Assembly (NCBI RefSeq): GCF_036346595.1
Contig: NZ_CP107834.1
Span: 3,782,001 to 3,846,000, forward strand
Direction of reading: 5' to 3'
Length of the DNA stretch: 64,000 nucleotides
Source: Streptomyces sp. NBC_00525
GTDB taxonomy: Bacteria > Actinomycetota > Actinomycetes > Streptomycetales > Streptomycetaceae
In this document: positions 50,716 to 59,125 of the stretch, piece after piece
Numbering within the stretch: position 1 is the stretch's first letter
Layout of the letters: every line of letters starts with the position of its first letter
Translations under genes and position numbers: made by a program
The notes under the pieces: generated by a model
What the model saw: only the letters and a program-made list of their open reading frames with translations
Told to the model about the DNA's origin: nothing
Database searches by the model: none

Positions 50716-51204
50716 TCAGGCGAACGGGGTCTCCGGGAAGTCCAGTTCGTCCAGCAGAGCCGCGAACAGGTCCTCCGCGAACGTGGTCCGGGTGCGCAGG
50801 ACGTCCTCGATGTGCCGGCGCTCGGCGCTGGTGCGGACGCCCGCCGCCGTGGCCCAGGCGAGCGCACGCTCGGCGGTGACGGGAATCTCGTCCGGCAGGT
50901 CCGCCGCGCCGTCCGGGTTGAGCCGGGCCTGCCAGCGGTGGCCGTCCGCGTCCAGGCCGGTGACGACCGCGGTGCGGCTGTCGTGGACCTCGGCGAAGCA
51001 GGCCGGCGCCCCGGTCCACGCGACGAGGGCGGGCAGGCGTTCGGCCCGCCAGATGCCGTGCGCCAGCTCCAGGGTCTGCCAGCCACCCGGCCGCCCCTTC
51101 CACACCCGCACGCCGTCGTCCCCCGCCCCGACACCGCCGAACAGGGGCGCCTCCAGCAGGGAGCGCGGACTGCGCCCGAAGACCAGATGCCCCGAGAACC
51201 CCAT
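50716..51204 (-). CDS. Uncharacterised protein, 162 aa
   Basis: Begins MGFSGHLVFGRSPRSLLEAPLFGG, then VWKGRPGGWQTLELAHGIW and a C-terminal helix FAEDLFAALLDELDFPET. Pattern resembles a Streptomyces family of about 170 residues with the GFSGHLVFGRS opening, annotated hypothetical. No signal peptide, membrane segment or metal motif. Convergent with the GNAT gene and divergent from DUF4034. Coding confidence good; function unknown. Confidence 0.7.
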   Translation of the reverse strand: MGFSGHLVFGRSPRSLLEAPLFGGVGAGDDGVRVWKGRPGGWQTLELAHGIWRAERLPALVAWTGAPACFAEVHDSRTAVVTGLDADGHRWQARLNPDGAADLPDEIPVTAERALAWATAAGVRTSAERRHIEDVLRTRTTFAEDLFAALLDELDFPETPFA

Positions 51205-51321
51205 GAACCCCTCCTCGCCGCGTACCGGAACAGGCTACGGACATCACTCCGCGGACCCCGGTGCGTGGCCGGATTCGGGCGCGGGATCATGGGGGTGTCG
51301 GGTTCTGCGGAGGGGGCGTAC

Positions 51322-53022
51322 GTGTTCGGCAAGGTGGCGCGGATGGTGGGGCATCTGGAGGCGACCGGGGTCGGGTTGGTGCCCGATCACGCGGTGGTGG
51401 TCGACGCGCCGGACGCGCGGGCCGTCGAGGCGTTGGCCGGGGTGCGCAGGGGCGCGTACGAGCAGGCCCGCAAGCTCCTCGCGGTCACCCGCGAGGAGGC
51501 CGACTGGGTGCTGCGGGACGAGCTCGTCGGCGCCCTCGCCAGGCACGCCGTGGACGACGCGGCCTGGCTGGAGGCATGGCTCGCCGAGGCGCCGGAGGAC
51601 CCCGACGCCCTGGTCGTGGAGGCTTTCCGGCGGGTCAAGGAGGCGTGGGAGGTCCGTACGGCCGCGGCCGCGAAGGACGTGGGCGAGGAGCGGTTCCGTG
51701 CCTTCCACGCCCTGCTGGACGACGCCCTGCCGGTCATCGAGGCGGCCGTCACGGCGGACCCCGCCGACCCCGTGCCCTGGTCCGCCGCCCTCACGCACTG
51801 CCTCGGGGCCGCCGCCCCGCGCGACGTCTTCGACGGCTGCCTGCGCCGGGCGCTCGCCTGCGCCCCGCACCACCCGCCCACCCACCTGGACGCCCTCCAG
51901 TACATCAGCGCCAAGTGGTACGGCAGCAACGAGGAGATGCTCGGCTACGCGGCCCGCGTCGCCGCCGAAGCGCCGGAGGACTCACCGCTGCGCGCCCTGG
52001 AGATCGTGGCGCTGACGGAGGCCGGGCTCGCCGCGCAGCGCCGCCCGCGCGGCAAGGGCGGCAGCGGCGCCCCCGACGACGCCCGGACCGACGAGATCAT
52101 CGCCACCGCGCAGGCGTACTCCGTGTCGCGCCCGCCCGAGGACCGCGCCGCGCGGCTCGTCCGCAACCACCTGGTGTGGGCGCTGAACCGGCGGGAGCGC
52201 TGGGCCGAATCACTGGACGTGTACCGGTCCATCGGCCGGTACGCCTCCGCGTACCCGTGGGCGTACGCGGAGGAGCCGCTGGAGGCGTTCGTGCGGTTCC
52301 GGGACCACGCCCGGTCGCGGCTCGCCGCCTCCGTACCCCGTAACGGCACCGTCCCCGCCCCCGCCGTGCCGCTGCCCGACGCGGCGCGGGAGCGGGCGGC
52401 CCACGAGATCGCGTACGTACCCGCCCCGCCGCAGCGCGCCTCGCAGGAGCTGCTGCTGTGCGGCGCCACCGTCCGGCTCGCCCCGGCCGGCCGCTGGACG
52501 CTGATGGAGTCGGCGCCCTCGCAGGCGCCGCCCGGCAAACGAGGCCGCCGGGCCACGGTGCTGCGCCTCGGCGACCTGGCGAACGTCGCCGAGACGGCGT
52601 TCGACACCCCTGGCCTCACCACGCTGGTCGCCCGCTGCGAGGGCGGCGACGTCCGCGTCCTCGCCGTCGTGTCCAAGGGCCGTACGACCGCACGGCACCG
52701 GTGGGCGGGGCCCGGCTCGACGCCCGCCCAGGAGGCCGCCCGCCGGGACGCGGAGCTGCTGGTCGAGGCGGCCGGCGGCGGCGACGCCCGCGAGGTCGCC
52801 CGGCTGCTGCGCGATCCGGGCGACCCCGCCGAACTCCTGGTCCGCACCCTGCACACGCTGGGCCTCCCGCCGCTCCCGCCCGGCTTCGGCGAGCGCCCGG
52901 AAGTCCTGGCGGACGCCCGCGGCGCCACTGTCCACCGCGCCCGCTCGCTATGGCAGGGCATGAAGGACTTCATGAACGAGGACAACGACCCCAACCCGCC
53001 GCTGGAGCTGAACGGCCGGTGA
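51322..53022 (+). CDS. DUF4034 domain protein
   Basis: About 566 residues from the GTG with GGAGGGGG 5 bases upstream (ATG 51289 is an alternative). The first 300 residues match DUF4034: DPDALVVEAFRRVKEAWEVRT, FHALLDDALPVIEAAVTADPADPVPWSAALTHCLG, PPTHLDALQYISAKWYGSNEEML. The remainder (about 370-560) is a second, less conserved domain with a beta-rich part. DUF4034 is TPR-like and of unknown function. No neighbours in an obvious operon. Confidence 0.78.
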   Translation: MFGKVARMVGHLEATGVGLVPDHAVVVDAPDARAVEALAGVRRGAYEQARKLLAVTREEADWVLRDELVGALARHAVDDAAWLEAWLAEAPEDPDALVVEAFRRVKEAWEVRTAAAAKDVGEERFRAFHALLDDALPVIEAAVTADPADPVPWSAALTHCLGAAAPRDVFDGCLRRALACAPHHPPTHLDALQYISAKWYGSNEEMLGYAARVAAEAPEDSPLRALEIVALTEAGLAAQRRPRGKGGSGAPDDARTDEIIATAQAYSVSRPPEDRAARLVRNHLVWALNRRERWAESLDVYRSIGRYASAYPWAYAEEPLEAFVRFRDHARSRLAASVPRNGTVPAPAVPLPDAARERAAHEIAYVPAPPQRASQELLLCGATVRLAPAGRWTLMESAPSQAPPGKRGRRATVLRLGDLANVAETAFDTPGLTTLVARCEGGDVRVLAVVSKGRTTARHRWAGPGSTPAQEAARRDAELLVEAAGGGDAREVARLLRDPGDPAELLVRTLHTLGLPPLPPGFGERPEVLADARGATVHRARSLWQGMKDFMNEDNDPNPPLELNGR

Positions 53023-53074
53023 ACCGGCCTGCCCTCGGGGCGAGTTGACCGGAACGGCTCGGCTTCCGGGGGTT

Positions 53075-53088
53075 GCGGGTATACCCGC
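53075..53088. promoter_or_regulatory. Palindrome GCGGGTATACCCGC
   Basis: A perfect 14-bp palindrome in the 182-base gap before the gene at 53205; its half GGGTATAC recurs at 53130-53137. May be an operator or part of a terminator for the DUF4034 gene. Confidence 0.35.
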
Positions 53089-53204
53089 CCCGTGCCACTC
53101 TTTCGATAGTTCGCGGGGCGGGGAGCCCTGGGTATACGGCTATGCGGCTAGGTGGCTGTCCGGCTGTGCAGGCCGTCCGGCATTCGTTTCTTTGGGGGCA
53201 GGTC

Positions 53205-53723
53205 ATGATTCACATCACCCTGGGCGCACGGCGTTACGTGAACCCGCAGGAGGACCAACTCGGGCGCAACATCGTCGGTTTCGACCCGGTCATGGACGAC
53301 GACGCCCTCTTCCACGCCAACCGGGGCTGCTGGGTGCTGGGCGAGCGCGCCGAGAAGGAGCGGTACGCGCTCCTCACGCACGAGGGCGAGGTCCGCATGG
53401 CCATCGAGATCGACCGGCTCGTCCCGGTCGCCGGTGGGCGCAAGGCGATCGAGGGGCGGTACCTCACGGCGGGCGAGGAGGTCTACGACGCGTACGTGGG
53501 CAAGCCCACGCCCGTCGAGACGACCCGCAATCCGGTCACGTACTACGACTCCCCGCTGGGCGCCCGCACCTGTTACTGCGGTTGCGGCGAGACGGTGAAC
53601 GGCGGCTGGTTCGTCATCGGCCACGACCAGCGCGCGCTGCACGCCCGGATCGCCAAGGTCGGCTCCGTACGGGAGTTCATCGACTGGTTCGACAGCGTCT
53701 ACGTCGAGGAGCCGGGGGAGTAG
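53205..53723 (+). CDS. Uncharacterised protein with CxCGCG motif, 172 aa
   Basis: Starts MIHITLGARRYVNPQEDQLG at an ATG after GGGGGCAGG. Around residues 123-150 it has CYCGCGETVNGGWFVIGHDQRALHARI, a CxCGC-x-n-GHDQRA motif seen in small, often phage- or plasmid-associated bacterial proteins and likely to bind zinc. The rest, including DDDALFHANRGCWVLGERA, is unrecognised. Its 3' end overlaps the convergent DUF4037 gene by 25 bases. Confidence 0.7.
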   Translation: MIHITLGARRYVNPQEDQLGRNIVGFDPVMDDDALFHANRGCWVLGERAEKERYALLTHEGEVRMAIEIDRLVPVAGGRKAIEGRYLTAGEEVYDAYVGKPTPVETTRNPVTYYDSPLGARTCYCGCGETVNGGWFVIGHDQRALHARIAKVGSVREFIDWFDSVYVEEPGE

Positions 53724-54820
53724 CCGCCCGCGCCGTCCCCCGCGCCGTCCCCTGAGCCGTCCCCCGCGTCCGGGCACAGCAGCCCCGCCGCCGCGCGGCA
53801 GCGGTCCGGCCGGGTCAGGATCTCCACCGAGTCCACGGCCTGGTCGATCGCGCCCGGCAGCGTCGGGCGGCCGTTGCCGAGGCGGACGACCAGGGCGCGG
53901 ACCCCGGGGTCGGTGACGCGATCGGCCAGGGCGGCGGTGAAGCGGTCGCCGAAGAGGACCCGGAGGTCGCGGGTGTGGAAGCGGCGCGGCTCCGGGTCCA
54001 CCGCGTCGGCCAGGCCCAGCCGGTTGGTGGCCACCGCCAGCTCCCGCTGGGCGGCGCAGAGGGCGGCCTCGCGCTCACGCCAGGCCGTCGCCCGCACGGC
54101 CGCCGTGAGATGCGGGCCGACCCGCCCGGCGAGCGGCAGACGGGCGAAGGCACTGCCGAGCCATTTGCTGTACGGGGCCCAGCGCCGCTCCACGAGGAAG
54201 GCGAGGCGGACCAGATCGCGCGCGACCCGCGCCGTCACCAGGGCGCTGCCCAGGTCGTCGCCCACGGAGCCGGTCCGGCCGACGAACGCCTCCTCCTGCG
54301 ACACACGCAGCCAGGCCGCCGCCAGTACGTAGCGCCAGACGTCGTCCGGGTACCACTCCAGGGCCGTACGGCGGGTCGCGAGGGCGCCCTCCGGGTCGTG
54401 GAAGACGGCGCCGCCGGTCAGGGTGGCCAGGCGCTGGGTGGGGGTGGTCAGCCAGTCCGTGACGGTCATGCCGTCCGCCGGGTCGCGGCCCATCAGGTCC
54501 GTGAAGAACCGGGGCGCGGTGACCACCTCCACCTGGTGGTGCGCGGCCCCGCCGTGAAGCGTGCCCCGCGCGAACGCGACGGGGAAGTCCTCGAAGCGGG
54601 ACGGCAGTCGCTCCAGGGCCCGGTGTACGTGCTCCGCGTCGGCCGCCGCGGCCACGAACACCTGCGCGCGCGGCCCGAAGTCGTGGTCCGGGGAGACCGC
54701 GTCGTCGAAGCCGAGCACCTCGGAGCCGTCCCCCAGCAGACCGGCCGCATGCGCGACGCCGGTCAGCAGCGGGGCGACGGCCCGGTCGTAGAAGCGGTGG
54801 CAGAGCTGGAGTCCGGTCAT
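53699..54820 (-). CDS. DUF4037 domain protein (nucleotidyltransferase-like)
   Basis: A 373-residue protein. N-terminal nucleotidyltransferase-like part with GSEVLGFDDAVSPDHDFGPRAQVFV (GS...DxD-like Asp residues), followed by DUF4037 helices: LEWYPDDVWRYVLAAAWLRVSQEEAFVGRTG, RVARDLVRLAFLVERRWAPYSKWLGSAF. DUF4037 proteins are predicted to be MNT-type nucleotidyltransferases with unknown target. ATG 54820 preferred; GTG 54826 possible. Disordered Gly/Asp tail. Confidence 0.85.
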   Translation of the reverse strand: MTGLQLCHRFYDRAVAPLLTGVAHAAGLLGDGSEVLGFDDAVSPDHDFGPRAQVFVAAAADAEHVHRALERLPSRFEDFPVAFARGTLHGGAAHHQVEVVTAPRFFTDLMGRDPADGMTVTDWLTTPTQRLATLTGGAVFHDPEGALATRRTALEWYPDDVWRYVLAAAWLRVSQEEAFVGRTGSVGDDLGSALVTARVARDLVRLAFLVERRWAPYSKWLGSAFARLPLAGRVGPHLTAAVRATAWREREAALCAAQRELAVATNRLGLADAVDPEPRRFHTRDLRVLFGDRFTAALADRVTDPGVRALVVRLGNGRPTLPGAIDQAVDSVEILTRPDRCRAAAGLLCPDAGDGSGDGAGDGAGGYSPGSST

Positions 54821-54876
54821 GGTCACCAGGCTACGAAGCGCCTCAACCGGATTTCGCCGCGTGCCGGGCGCCGCGT

Positions 54877-54923
54877 AAAATCATGCAAGCGTGCTTGATT
54901 GTTCTTGGGGTGGCTGCCACGCT
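54877..54923 (+). promoter_or_regulatory. Promoter and TetR-type operator of the hydratase operon
   Basis: Second copy of the 27-base operator (54877-54903), differing from the copy at 33635 at a single central base (CAAGCGTGCTTG core). It contains -35-like TTGATT (54895-54900) and is followed after 17 bases by CACGCT (54918-54923), matching the architecture of the first site. It lies 61 bases before the enoyl-CoA hydratase start. Confidence 0.7.
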
Positions 54924-54963
54924 CGATGCGTCCGCCGGCCCACCGCAGTCAGGAGCGCGTCCC

Positions 54964-55701
54964 ATGAGTCAGCTCGCCCCGCCCGTCCACGCGCGCGGCA
55001 TCACCACCCTGACGCTCGACTCGCCCGCGAACCGCAACGCCCTGAGCGCCGGGCTCGTCGCCGAACTGACGGCGGCGCTGGACCACTGCGCGGCCGACGC
55101 GCGCGTACGGGCGGTCGTCCTCACCCACACCGGCAACACGTTCTGCGCCGGTGCCGACCTCCGGGCGCCCGCCGACCCGCACGACTTCGTCGCCCTGATG
55201 CGGCGCGTCGTCGCCCTGCCCAAGCCCGTCGTCGCGCGGGTCGACGGGCACGTCCGGGCCGGCGGGTTCGGGCTGCTCGGGGCGTGCGACATCGCCGCGG
55301 CCGGGCCGGGCGCCACCTTCGCGCTGACCGAGTCGCGGCTCGGGCTCGCCCCCGCCGTGATCTCGATGCCGCTGCTGCCCCGCATCGACCCCCGCGCCGC
55401 CGCCCGCTACTACCTCACCGGCGAGCGGTTCGACGCGGCGGAGGCCGCCCGCATCGGGCTGGTCACCCTGGCCGCCGAGGACGTGGACGCGGCCCTCGAA
55501 CCCGTCCTGGACGGGCTGCGCCGGGCCTCCCCGCAGGGGCTGGCCGCGTCCAAGGCCCTGGTCACGGCTACTGTGCTCCAGAGCTTCGACCAGCACGCCG
55601 AAGACCTCGTCGCCCGCTCCGCCCGGCTGTTCGCCTCCGCCGAGGCCCGCGAGGGGATGACGGCCTTCCTCGAACGACGGGACCCCGCATGGGTGTTGTG
55701 A
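54964..55701 (+). CDS. Enoyl-CoA hydratase/isomerase family protein
   Basis: A 245-residue crotonase-fold enzyme. Oxyanion-hole segments are FCAGADLRAP and VRAGGFGLLGACDIAAAGPGATFALTESRLGLAP (the first usual Glu position is not the classic Glu pair, the second Glu is in TESRLGLAP). Length is short but normal. It hydrates or isomerises an enoyl-CoA, likely downstream of the carboxylase/dehydrogenase operon because both share an operator. Followed by the TetR gene in GTGA overlap. Confidence 0.9.
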   Translation: MSQLAPPVHARGITTLTLDSPANRNALSAGLVAELTAALDHCAADARVRAVVLTHTGNTFCAGADLRAPADPHDFVALMRRVVALPKPVVARVDGHVRAGGFGLLGACDIAAAGPGATFALTESRLGLAPAVISMPLLPRIDPRAAARYYLTGERFDAAEAARIGLVTLAAEDVDAALEPVLDGLRRASPQGLAASKALVTATVLQSFDQHAEDLVARSARLFASAEAREGMTAFLERRDPAWVL

Positions 55702-56285
55702 GCACGGGCAGCGGCAGCCCCGGCCCCAAGCAGGACCGCAGCCGCGCCACCCGGCGGCGCCTCCTGGAGGCCGCGGTGGCCTGCCTCGCCGAGCACGGCT
55801 GGGCCGGGTCCACGGTCGCCGTCGTCGCGGAACGCGCCGGCGTCTCGCGGGGGGCCGCGCAGCACCACTTCCCCACCCGCGAGGACCTGTTCACCGCCGC
55901 CGTCGAGTACGTCGCCGAGGAACGCTCCGCCGCCCTGCGCGCCGTCCCCGACCAGGACCGGGCCGCCGTCGTCGCCGCCCTGGTCGACCTCTACACCGGA
56001 CCCCTCTTCCGCGCCGCGCTCCAGCTCTGGGTGGCCGCGTCCAACGAGGAGCAACTGCGGCCCCGCGTCACGGAACTGGAGGCGCGGGTGGGCCGCGAGA
56101 CCCACCGCATCGCCGTCCACCTCCTGCGCGCCGACGAGACGAGGCCCGGGGTGCGCGAGACCGTGCAGGGGCTGCTCGACATGGCCCGCGGGCTGGGCCT
56201 CGCCAACGTCCTCACCGACGACACCGCGCGCCGCCGCCGGGTGGTGTCCCAGTGGGCGGCGCTGCTCGACGGTGCGCTGGGCTAG
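55698..56285 (+). CDS. TetR family regulator of acyl-CoA catabolism (inferred)
   Basis: A 195-residue TetR regulator. HTH at about residues 12-60 (RRRLLEAAVACLAEHGWAGSTVAVVAERAGVSRGAAQHHFPTREDLF) followed by a helical ligand domain with RAALQLWVAASNEEQLRPRVTELEARVG. GTG 55698 overlaps the hydratase stop (GTGA); ATG 55689 is an alternative. Cotranscription with an operator-preceded hydratase and recurrence of the operator at the acyl-CoA operon make it the best candidate for the repressor that binds CAAGCRTGCTTG, releasing on an acyl-CoA ligand. This is inference. Confidence 0.88.
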   Translation: MSTGSGSPGPKQDRSRATRRRLLEAAVACLAEHGWAGSTVAVVAERAGVSRGAAQHHFPTREDLFTAAVEYVAEERSAALRAVPDQDRAAVVAALVDLYTGPLFRAALQLWVAASNEEQLRPRVTELEARVGRETHRIAVHLLRADETRPGVRETVQGLLDMARGLGLANVLTDDTARRRRVVSQWAALLDGALG

Positions 56286-56355
56286 GGCCTGTCCGGCGGA
56301 CCTGTCGTCCTCGAAGCCGTACGCTCCGGGCCCGAATCCCTCGGGGCCGTGCCTC

Positions 56356-56934
56356 TCAGGCCCGTACCGCCGTGATCAGCAGCCCGTCCGCCGCCTCGAT
56401 CCGCAGCTTTCCGCCGTCCCACACCACCGGCAGCGGGGTGGCCGTCGTGTCGACCGGGGAGCCGGGATCGACCTCGCCGGACTCCGCGCTCAGCCCCCAC
56501 CGGATGGTCAGCGAGGCCCGCTCGCCGACCGTGGCGGGCAGTCCGGAGGCCGCCCACACGTTGTCCGTGTCGCGGCCGTCGAACCGGACCACCAGACCGC
56601 TCCCGTTCAGCTCGTACGACCCCGTCTCGTCGTCGCCGTCCAGGCTCCAGCGGCGGCCGGTGAACTCGATCCGCCGGTACTCGTCGTTGACCTGGCCCCG
56701 CGGCTCGTACGAGAGGTTCCAGGCGCCGCTCACGAACGCTTCGAGCGCCGCGCCCGTGACGGTCGGCTTCGCGGCCGGGCGGCCCGCCGAGCCCGGCGCC
56801 TCCAGCGAACCGTCCGCGCCCTTCTTGTCCTTGCCGCAGGCCGCCAGCGCGACCGTGAGCAGGCCGATGCCTCCGTATCTGAGCACGTCCCGTCTTCGGA
56901 CGATCTTCCGCAACTGCCGTATGTCGTTGAGCAT
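56356..56934 (-). CDS. Tat-type lipoprotein, function unknown
   Basis: A 192-residue protein from ATG 56934. N-terminal IVRRRDVLRYGGIGLLTVALAAC contains a twin-arginine-like RRRDVL and a lipobox LAAC, so it is likely exported by Tat and lipid-modified. The mature part is a beta-rich domain: WNLSYEPRGQVNDEYRRIEFTGRRWSLDG, VVRFDGRDTDNVWAASGLP, VVWDGGKLRIEAADG. No family recognised. A start at 56973 is possible but lacks this clean signal. Confidence 0.75.
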   Translation of the reverse strand: MLNDIRQLRKIVRRRDVLRYGGIGLLTVALAACGKDKKGADGSLEAPGSAGRPAAKPTVTGAALEAFVSGAWNLSYEPRGQVNDEYRRIEFTGRRWSLDGDDETGSYELNGSGLVVRFDGRDTDNVWAASGLPATVGERASLTIRWGLSAESGEVDPGSPVDTTATPLPVVWDGGKLRIEAADGLLITAVRA

Positions 56935-57043
56935 GTGTACGCCGTCTTCCCTGGGTACGACCCGGTCTGTCATGGTCCGGGAGCCAGAGTGTGGCGCAGG
57001 AAACGCCTTGGTGTCAGCCGATCACGCGGATAGGGTCCGCGCC

Positions 57044-57595
57044 ATGACGACGAGCGCCACACCTCCTTTCCCCGAGCACATCGAACTCACCGGCGAGGGG
57101 CTCGTGCTGCGCGACTGGCGCGAGGACGACACCGCCGCGATGCCGGCCCTGTTCGACCACCCGGACATCGCGTACTGGACGCCGATCGTGTCGCCCTTCG
57201 ACGACGCGGCCGCCCGCCACCGCCTGGTCCGGGCCCGCCGGCTGCGGGCCGAGGGGACGGCCGTCCTGCTCGCCATCACCCTGGACGGCGGGGCGCCGCT
57301 CGGCGAGGTGATGCTGCGGCGCTCACCCGAGGGCACCGAGTTGGGTTACGCGGTCGGGCCCGCCCACCGCGGACAGGGGCTCGCCGGGCGCGCGGTACGG
57401 GTGATGGCCGCGTACGCCTTCGGGGAACTGGGCGCGGACCGGGTCATTTTGGAGCTGGAGGCGGAGAACGCGGCCAGCGTCGCCGTGGCCACCGCAACCG
57501 GCTTCCGACTGCTCGGCGTCCCCCTCATCGAGGGCGAGGAGAAGGGGCGCTCGTACGCCCTTCAGACCTGGGCGCTCGACCGCCCCGGCGCCTGA
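57044..57595 (+). CDS. GNAT family N-acetyltransferase
   Basis: A 183-residue Acetyltransf_3-type enzyme: IELTGEGLVLRDWREDDTAAMPALFDHPDIAYW, motif A TELGYAVGPAHRGQGLAGRAVRVMAAYAF (RGQGLA), motif B LELEAENAASVAVATATGFRLLG. Substrate unknown. ATG 57044 is close to the start of the conserved domain. It is followed 25 bases later by a small zinc-ribbon gene on the same strand. Confidence 0.9.
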   Translation: MTTSATPPFPEHIELTGEGLVLRDWREDDTAAMPALFDHPDIAYWTPIVSPFDDAAARHRLVRARRLRAEGTAVLLAITLDGGAPLGEVMLRRSPEGTELGYAVGPAHRGQGLAGRAVRVMAAYAFGELGADRVILELEAENAASVAVATATGFRLLGVPLIEGEEKGRSYALQTWALDRPGA

Positions 57596-57620
57596 CGGAC
57601 CGAGGGGGAGCGGAGCGGAC

Positions 57621-58208
57621 ATGGGTGACTGGTTCCAGACCGTCGTCGATCTCGACGCCACCGAGCAGGAGGCGGCAGAGCTCGCCGACCGCGTCCTGGA
57701 CCGGCTGATCGCCGACGGCATCGTGGCGGCCGACGCGACGGACTGCGTCCTGGGCGGCGGCGGGCAGGGGCACGCGCCCGGCCCGCACTACGCGAAGGCC
57801 GTCGACGACCCCGCCCCCGTCGACCTCTGGACCAACGGCCTGCACATCCTGACCGGGCGCACCGTCTTCGACAGCGGCCAGGGCGACCCGGCCGCGGCCG
57901 GCTGCCCGCTGTGCGCGGCGGAGGTCCGGCTGCTGGACGAGGAGACCTGGGAGGAGATCGACGGGGCTCGGGAGCCGTTCGCCGGGAAGTTCGACGCGTG
58001 GACGGAGGGCGGCGAGGGCCTCGTGCGCTGCCCGGCCTGCGCCCGCGAGAGCTCCATCGCGCGGTGGAGCTGGGAGGACGACTACTTCGCCTGCGGCCTG
58101 CTCGGCCTCACCTTCTGGAACTGGGCGGAGCTGACCCCGGCCTTCGTCCGCGACCTCGGCCGGCACCTCGGCGGCCACCGCACGGCGGTACTGCGGGGAA
58201 AGCTGTAG
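57621..58208 (+). CDS. Zinc-ribbon-like hypothetical protein, 195 aa
   Basis: Starts [29 protein letters not shown]. Two CxxC pairs, CPLC (95-98) and CPAC (137-140), form a probable zinc site in the middle; the C-terminus has [20 protein letters not shown]. It belongs to a Streptomyces family of unknown function that includes the MGDWFQ opening. Ribosome site GGGGGAG upstream. Ends at a hairpin shared with the convergent thioesterase gene. Confidence 0.78.
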   Translation: MGDWFQTVVDLDATEQEAAELADRVLDRLIADGIVAADATDCVLGGGGQGHAPGPHYAKAVDDPAPVDLWTNGLHILTGRTVFDSGQGDPAAAGCPLCAAEVRLLDEETWEEIDGAREPFAGKFDAWTEGGEGLVRCPACARESSIARWSWEDDYFACGLLGLTFWNWAELTPAFVRDLGRHLGGHRTAVLRGKL

Positions 58209-58223
58209 CAGGGGGCTGTGGCA

Positions 58224-58252
58224 CCGGGGCCGGGCCCGGCGCCCGGCCCCGG
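58224..58252. terminator. Bidirectional GC-rich terminator
   Basis: Perfect 12-bp stem CCGGGGCCGGGC (58224-58235) / GCCCGGCCCCGG (58241-58252) with loop CCGGC, between the convergent zinc-ribbon and thioesterase genes. No T-run on either side. Confidence 0.8.
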
Positions 58253-58264
58253 CCCGCGCACCGG

Positions 58265-59026
58265 CTACGGGGTCGGCGCCAGGGCGTTCGTCAGCGCGGC
58301 CACCATGGCGGCTGGGTCCTCGTGCGGATAGTTGTGGCCGCCGGGCAGCAGCGTCAGCGAGAACGACGCCCCCGCGCAGTCGCGCCACCCCGGCAGCACG
58401 TCGGCCCGCGTCACATGGTCGTCCGCGCCGCCGAACACGTGCAACGGGCCGGGCAGCGGGTCGGGCGCGGCGAGCAGATAGCTCTCCGCCAGCCGCAGAT
58501 CGGCGCGCATGACCCGCATGATCTGCTCCAGGAACGTGCGGAACGCCAGCAGTTCGTCGGGCAGGCCCCCGTTGCGCCGCAGCCAGTCGACCAGTTCGGC
58601 GTCGGAGGCCAGACCCATCGGCGAGGTGGGCGCGACGTGCGGGGGCCGGAAACCGGAGACGACGGTCGCGACCGGGGCGGGCAGCCCCCGCGCCGCGATC
58701 CGCCGGCTCAGCTCGTAGACCAGCGCCCCGCCGAAGCTGTGCCCGAACAGGACGTACGGCATGGAGAATTCGGGGGTCAGCCCGGCCAGCAGCCGGTCGG
58801 CCAGCGCGTCGAAACCGTCCGGCATCGGCTCGGCCTCCCGCGCGCCCCGGCCGGGCAGTTCGACGGGGGCCAGCTCCCAGCCCGCCGGTATGTGCTTGCG
58901 CCACCCCGCGAAGGCCCCGGCCCCGGCACCCGCCTGCGGTACGCAGATCAGCCGCGTGCGCACCGCGCCCACCGGCAGCCGGCCGAAGACCCAGCGTTCC
59001 TCCTGCGGCTGTGCCGTCGCACCCAT
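58265..59026 (-). CDS. Type II thioesterase (alpha/beta hydrolase)
   Basis: A 253-residue thioesterase of the TEII/GrsT type. Catalytic Ser97 lies in LFGHSFGG; the Asp-bearing loop is [18 protein letters not shown]; the His is in [12 protein letters not shown]. The opening [25 protein letters not shown] and [11 protein letters not shown] are characteristic of TEII enzymes that edit misprimed carrier proteins of polyketide or nonribosomal peptide synthases. No such synthase is in the window, so it may serve a distant cluster. Convergent with the zinc-ribbon gene. Confidence 0.9.
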   Translation of the reverse strand: MGATAQPQEERWVFGRLPVGAVRTRLICVPQAGAGAGAFAGWRKHIPAGWELAPVELPGRGAREAEPMPDGFDALADRLLAGLTPEFSMPYVLFGHSFGGALVYELSRRIAARGLPAPVATVVSGFRPPHVAPTSPMGLASDAELVDWLRRNGGLPDELLAFRTFLEQIMRVMRADLRLAESYLLAAPDPLPGPLHVFGGADDHVTRADVLPGWRDCAGASFSLTLLPGGHNYPHEDPAAMVAALTNALAPTP

Positions 59027-59080
59027 GCGCTCCCCCTCTGCTGTCCGGACACGGTCGGACAGGATTGTGGCAGCCGCGCA

Positions 59081-59120
59081 CCCGCCCCCGCGAGGCCGCG
59101 AGGCCCTGCGCGGGGGCGGG
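59081..59120. terminator. Terminator of citrate synthase 2
   Basis: Perfect 12-bp stem CCCGCCCCCGCG (59081-59092) / CGCGGGGGCGGG (59109-59120) with a 16-base loop, just beyond the citrate-synthase stop on the minus strand and before the thioesterase start. Confidence 0.75.
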
Positions 59121-59125
59121 CCCGC

